In this document: positions 61,440-64,000 of the stretch, one piece after another | How positions within the stretch are numbered: position 1 is the first letter of the stretch | How the letters are laid out: each line of letters opens with the position of its first letter | From: Macrolepiota albuminosa | Lineage: Eukaryota; Basidiomycota; Agaricomycetes; Agaricales; Agaricaceae | Length of the DNA stretch: 64,000 bases | Assembly: GCA_027475525.1 (NCBI GenBank) | Contig: JAMWFC010000009.1 | Span: forward strand, 1,736,001-1,800,000 | Reading direction: 5' to 3' | The notes under the pieces: model-generated | The model's database searches: none | What the model was told of the DNA's origin: nothing | What the model saw: only the letters and a program-made list of their open reading frames with translations | Position numbers and translations under genes: made by a program

Positions 61440-63180
61440 CAATGGTAAGAGCAAATAAGTCAGCAGTGGGATGGGATTGGTCAGTGGTGAGGGCAGAAGT
61501 GTCACCGGTGGAAACGGATGTCAGCAGTGGCAGGAAATTGGTCAGGAGTGGAGTCAGAAGTGGGTTCTTCCTCTTCAGCAATGGGTCCAAGTCCACTGTG
61601 CCCTGTTGTATGCACTGCCACATCATCCTGAGCTGACAAACTGGAGAGACAGGTGGAGATGTGAAGTCAATTCTGCAAAGTGTCAACTACATCCCAAATA
61701 TTGCAGATCTGCTGTTCTGTCTGACAGATCTGTCTGTCATAGTCTGCAAGTGTCTCACCTGCAAGAGAAATATTGGTTTGCAGGGTTTCTATGCGGCCAC
61801 TGAGTATGTCAACTTGAGTCTGGTAGTGATAGAAGAAGTTCTCAATATGCGGTAATCAGCTCTCCTCAGCCATGACAAATCTGTCCTGCACCTGCGCCCC
61901 AACATTCTGGAATACTTTCTGGAACTCATTCTCCATCCTGTCCAAACAGCTCTCTACCCCTGCCATCACACCAGCCACAATGTCCTCACTATGACTGGAC
62001 TCCATTGCCCACTTCTTGCCCTTTCTCTTGACTAAAAGAGGATCCGCTGGGCAGTCAGTTGGAGGTCAACAGTTGAAATGGATGGATGGACAGTTTTGAT
62101 GGTCCCGCAATTGGACAGGCTGGTTCATCTGCTAACTATTGGTTAGCTATTTGAGCAGAAAAAGAGTTTCATACCATCATCACTCTCAATAATTGTCACT
62201 GACTTTTTTGTCAGTGGTTTTTTCTCCTTTCCCTTGTTGCTAGGCTTGATGGTTTTCTTGACAATTGTCAGGCTGCATGTTCATTTGTGAATGAGCCAGC
62301 AAGGATCACATGCAGTGCCACCCCTTGTCCTGACATACTGTAGCTGCTTACTTGTGCAATATTGGCAAGGGGGGTTTATGTGCTGACCCTCACGACAAGG
62401 TGCTGTTCTCAGATACCTGCCCAACAGCATCCCTCTGGTAATTTCCCCCTTTAGTATCCTGCCCTCTTGTTTTTCCTCTTCCTCTTTCTCTTGATCCTCA
62501 TCCTCATCCTTGTCCTCCTGCTCCTTCTGTTGACAATGGATACCAGGAGGATGTTGACCAATGTAGGTTACTCATTTTGGCTTCTTGGGATTCGGCAATG
62601 GACCAGACAAATTTCCTGCCACTGGAGGACTTGGTCGTTTTCTTTTCTTTGGAATTGGTGATGGACCAGACAAATCTCATGCTGCTGGCCTATGACCCAT
62701 CTGGTTTTCTTGTGCCAGTGCCATCAACAGACCAGCCTCAGTTGATGGATCAGGTTGTTCTTTGCCCCTACTTTGTCCTTCACCCCTTCTGCTCCTCTGG
62801 GACCATTTCTTTGCAGCATCCTTCAACTGCCTGGTCATATCCTTGTCAGAAAGCTTGCTCTGGAGTAGTGGGATAACTTTGTTGATGAAACTTCTCCTGG
62901 CATCAAGGAGGAGTTTCTTGTCATCTTTGACCTGGCTAACCATCAACCACATGTCAGTCTACAGAATGACTATTAGTGCATGTCTATTAGACAGGAGTGC
63001 TTGCATCTTACCAGGTCCTTCAGCTGTACTTTGAGTTGACGCAGGTTTTCTCTATGAGCAAGGTATAATACTCAAACATCTGCATTAATGACTCATTGGT
63101 GGAGTTCTTCATTAAACATGGCAGATGGAGGATTAAAGAAATGGATGAGAACTTTACACAAAGCAAGTTGGTTGCCCTCG
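61440..63180 (-). pseudogene. uncharacterised multi-exon gene, coiled-coil rich
   Basis: Minus-strand coding blocks from right to left: NESLMQMFEYYTLLIE, ENLRQLKVQLKDL, an intron of 53 nt (63011-62959, GTAAGA...TTCTGTAG with a CACTAAT branch-like site), MWLMVSQVKDDKKLLLDARR, VIPLLQSKLSDKDMTRQLKD, then after unreadable sequence WAMESSHSEDIVAGVMAGVE, FQKVFQNVGAQVQDRFVMAE, QVDILSGRIETLQTNISLAG and ADYDRQICQTEQQICNIWD. Heptad-like helices suggest a coiled coil. It resembles uncharacterised repeated genes of agaricomycetes, from memory. One single-base frame slip near 63050. Confidence 0.45.
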
Positions 63181-63395
63181 CAGTCGGGAAGACTGACCAA
63201 CAGCAAGGGCATGGTCTTTGAATGAGGGTGGCTGTGTTGTCACAGGAACTCCTTTTCCCTTGCGACTCTCACCCTCAGTACTTTTGTTGCATCCCATCAT
63301 TGGGTCTGCCTGCAGAAAAGTTTATATTTTCTCTAAAAGAACTAGAGCTAAGCATCCCAGAAGAAAAGAAAATTTAGTGGTTTCGATTCTTAATC

Positions 63396-64000
63396 ATGAT
63401 TACACTTATAGTAAATCCTTACATGGAAGTGCCCCCTGATTTCTCCAGAGAAGAATTCAGCTTCACCAGAGAGGCGGTGATGCATGGTAGAGAGGATATG
63501 ACGAATGACCAGGCAGCAGACATTCTAAAAAATTCCTGGCAAGAAGCATTAGAACGTAGGAAAGCAATTTGGGATGCAGAAAGGGAAGACAGAGAAGTCA
63601 AGGCAAGAGAAGAGACTCACACTCATGAAGAACCTCAGAGGAGTTGGGATGAAGAAAACACTTTACAGACTTCGAGGTCAAGAGCCCAATCCCCAGTGAG
63701 CGATGACAAGGGACCAAATTTAGTAGTCGGCAAGCCAGTACCCAAAGTAATAGAATATCCTCCTGCACGCTTTGCTATCAAAAAGCTAAGGGAGCGAGAA
63801 TACATTGAGCTGAGTTACTTTATGCCAGAGGGTTGTGCTGAAGCTGCAAAAAACAAATTAGTAGCATCCAGCGACGTTTTCACGCTTGCAAAAGAAGACG
63901 ATATTTTAGCCTTGAAGCCTGTCATCAATTTCAAAGCAAAAGGAAGACCAGCTCAGGATGAAGATTTATCTTGGGAACAGTTGTGCATCGTGTCAACTAA
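63396..64000 (+). CDS. uncharacterised ORF open at the window end, retroelement-associated type
   Basis: Uninterrupted frame to the last base. The ATG at 63396 gives MITLIVNPYMEVPPDFSREE; a second ATG at 63423 (MEVPPDFSREEF) fits the usual start of related proteins equally well. After a helical charged region (QAADILKNSWQEALERRKAI, REVKAREETHTHEE) it has PPARFAIKKLREREYIEL, YFMPEGCAEAAKNKL and ILALKPVINFKAKGRP. Proteins with this FAL-x-KL...YFxPEGC block are common, uncharacterised and transposon-linked in Agaricomycetes (from memory). The downstream part is outside the window. Confidence 0.6.
   Translation, partial: MITLIVNPYMEVPPDFSREEFSFTREAVMHGREDMTNDQAADILKNSWQEALERRKAIWDAEREDREVKAREETHTHEEPQRSWDEENTLQTSRSRAQSPVSDDKGPNLVVGKPVPKVIEYPPARFAIKKLREREYIELSYFMPEGCAEAAKNKLVASSDVFTLAKEDDILALKPVINFKAKGRPAQDEDLSWEQLCIVST

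Overview
The window looks like a transposon graveyard from an agaricomycete (mushroom-forming basidiomycete) genome. The evidence is a KDZ transposase gene with a basidiomycete-type cysteine cluster, Ty3/gypsy chromoviruses with a chromodomain, a copia element, a degraded LINE, short tRNA-derived repeats, and fungal introns of about 50-60 nt. I see no convincing single-copy housekeeping gene.

Layout. Bases 1-12319 hold the 5' part of a minus-strand gypsy element (A) whose gag is split by a complete copia element (4487-9895, target duplication ATTTT). Bases 12320-28790 hold a plus-strand LINE remnant broken by solo LTRs and by a whole old gypsy element (element 4, minus strand, 16270-28505), which itself carries three nested solo LTRs. 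Bases 28790-35700 are gene-poor: a gypsy RT scrap, a cluster of tRNA-like short repeats, a 277-bp palindrome and a repeat-protein ORF. A solo LTR of family A lies at 35708-36467 (target duplication CTGTC). From 38045 to 58340 a minus-strand KDZ transposase gene is cut in two by a 17.2-kb compound insertion: an LTR (family C), gypsy pol remnant 3 (40333-43447) and a complete young gypsy chromovirus, element 2 (43683-54782, LTRs identical by eye, target duplication GTTGA). Bases 58900-64000 hold three poorly characterised genes; the last is open at the window edge.

Main conclusions. (1) Elements 2 and 4 are diverged members of one chromovirus family. In both, a TGA-CTA hexamer, a known leaky-stop context, separates gag-protease from pol without a frame change, which suggests programmed stop-codon readthrough. 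(2) The same family carries a third ORF between pol and the 3' LTR, kept in both copies. (3) Element A has a 13-nt primer-binding site perfectly complementary to the predicted 5' end of its own RNA, as in self-primed Tf1-type elements. (4) Five exact tandem duplications of 77 bp, four of them breaking reading frames that heal when collapsed, look like k=77 assembly artefacts.

Most other in-frame stops in elements A, 2, 3 and copia are TGA, often where the family has arginine. This fits CGA-to-TGA decay at CpG sites.
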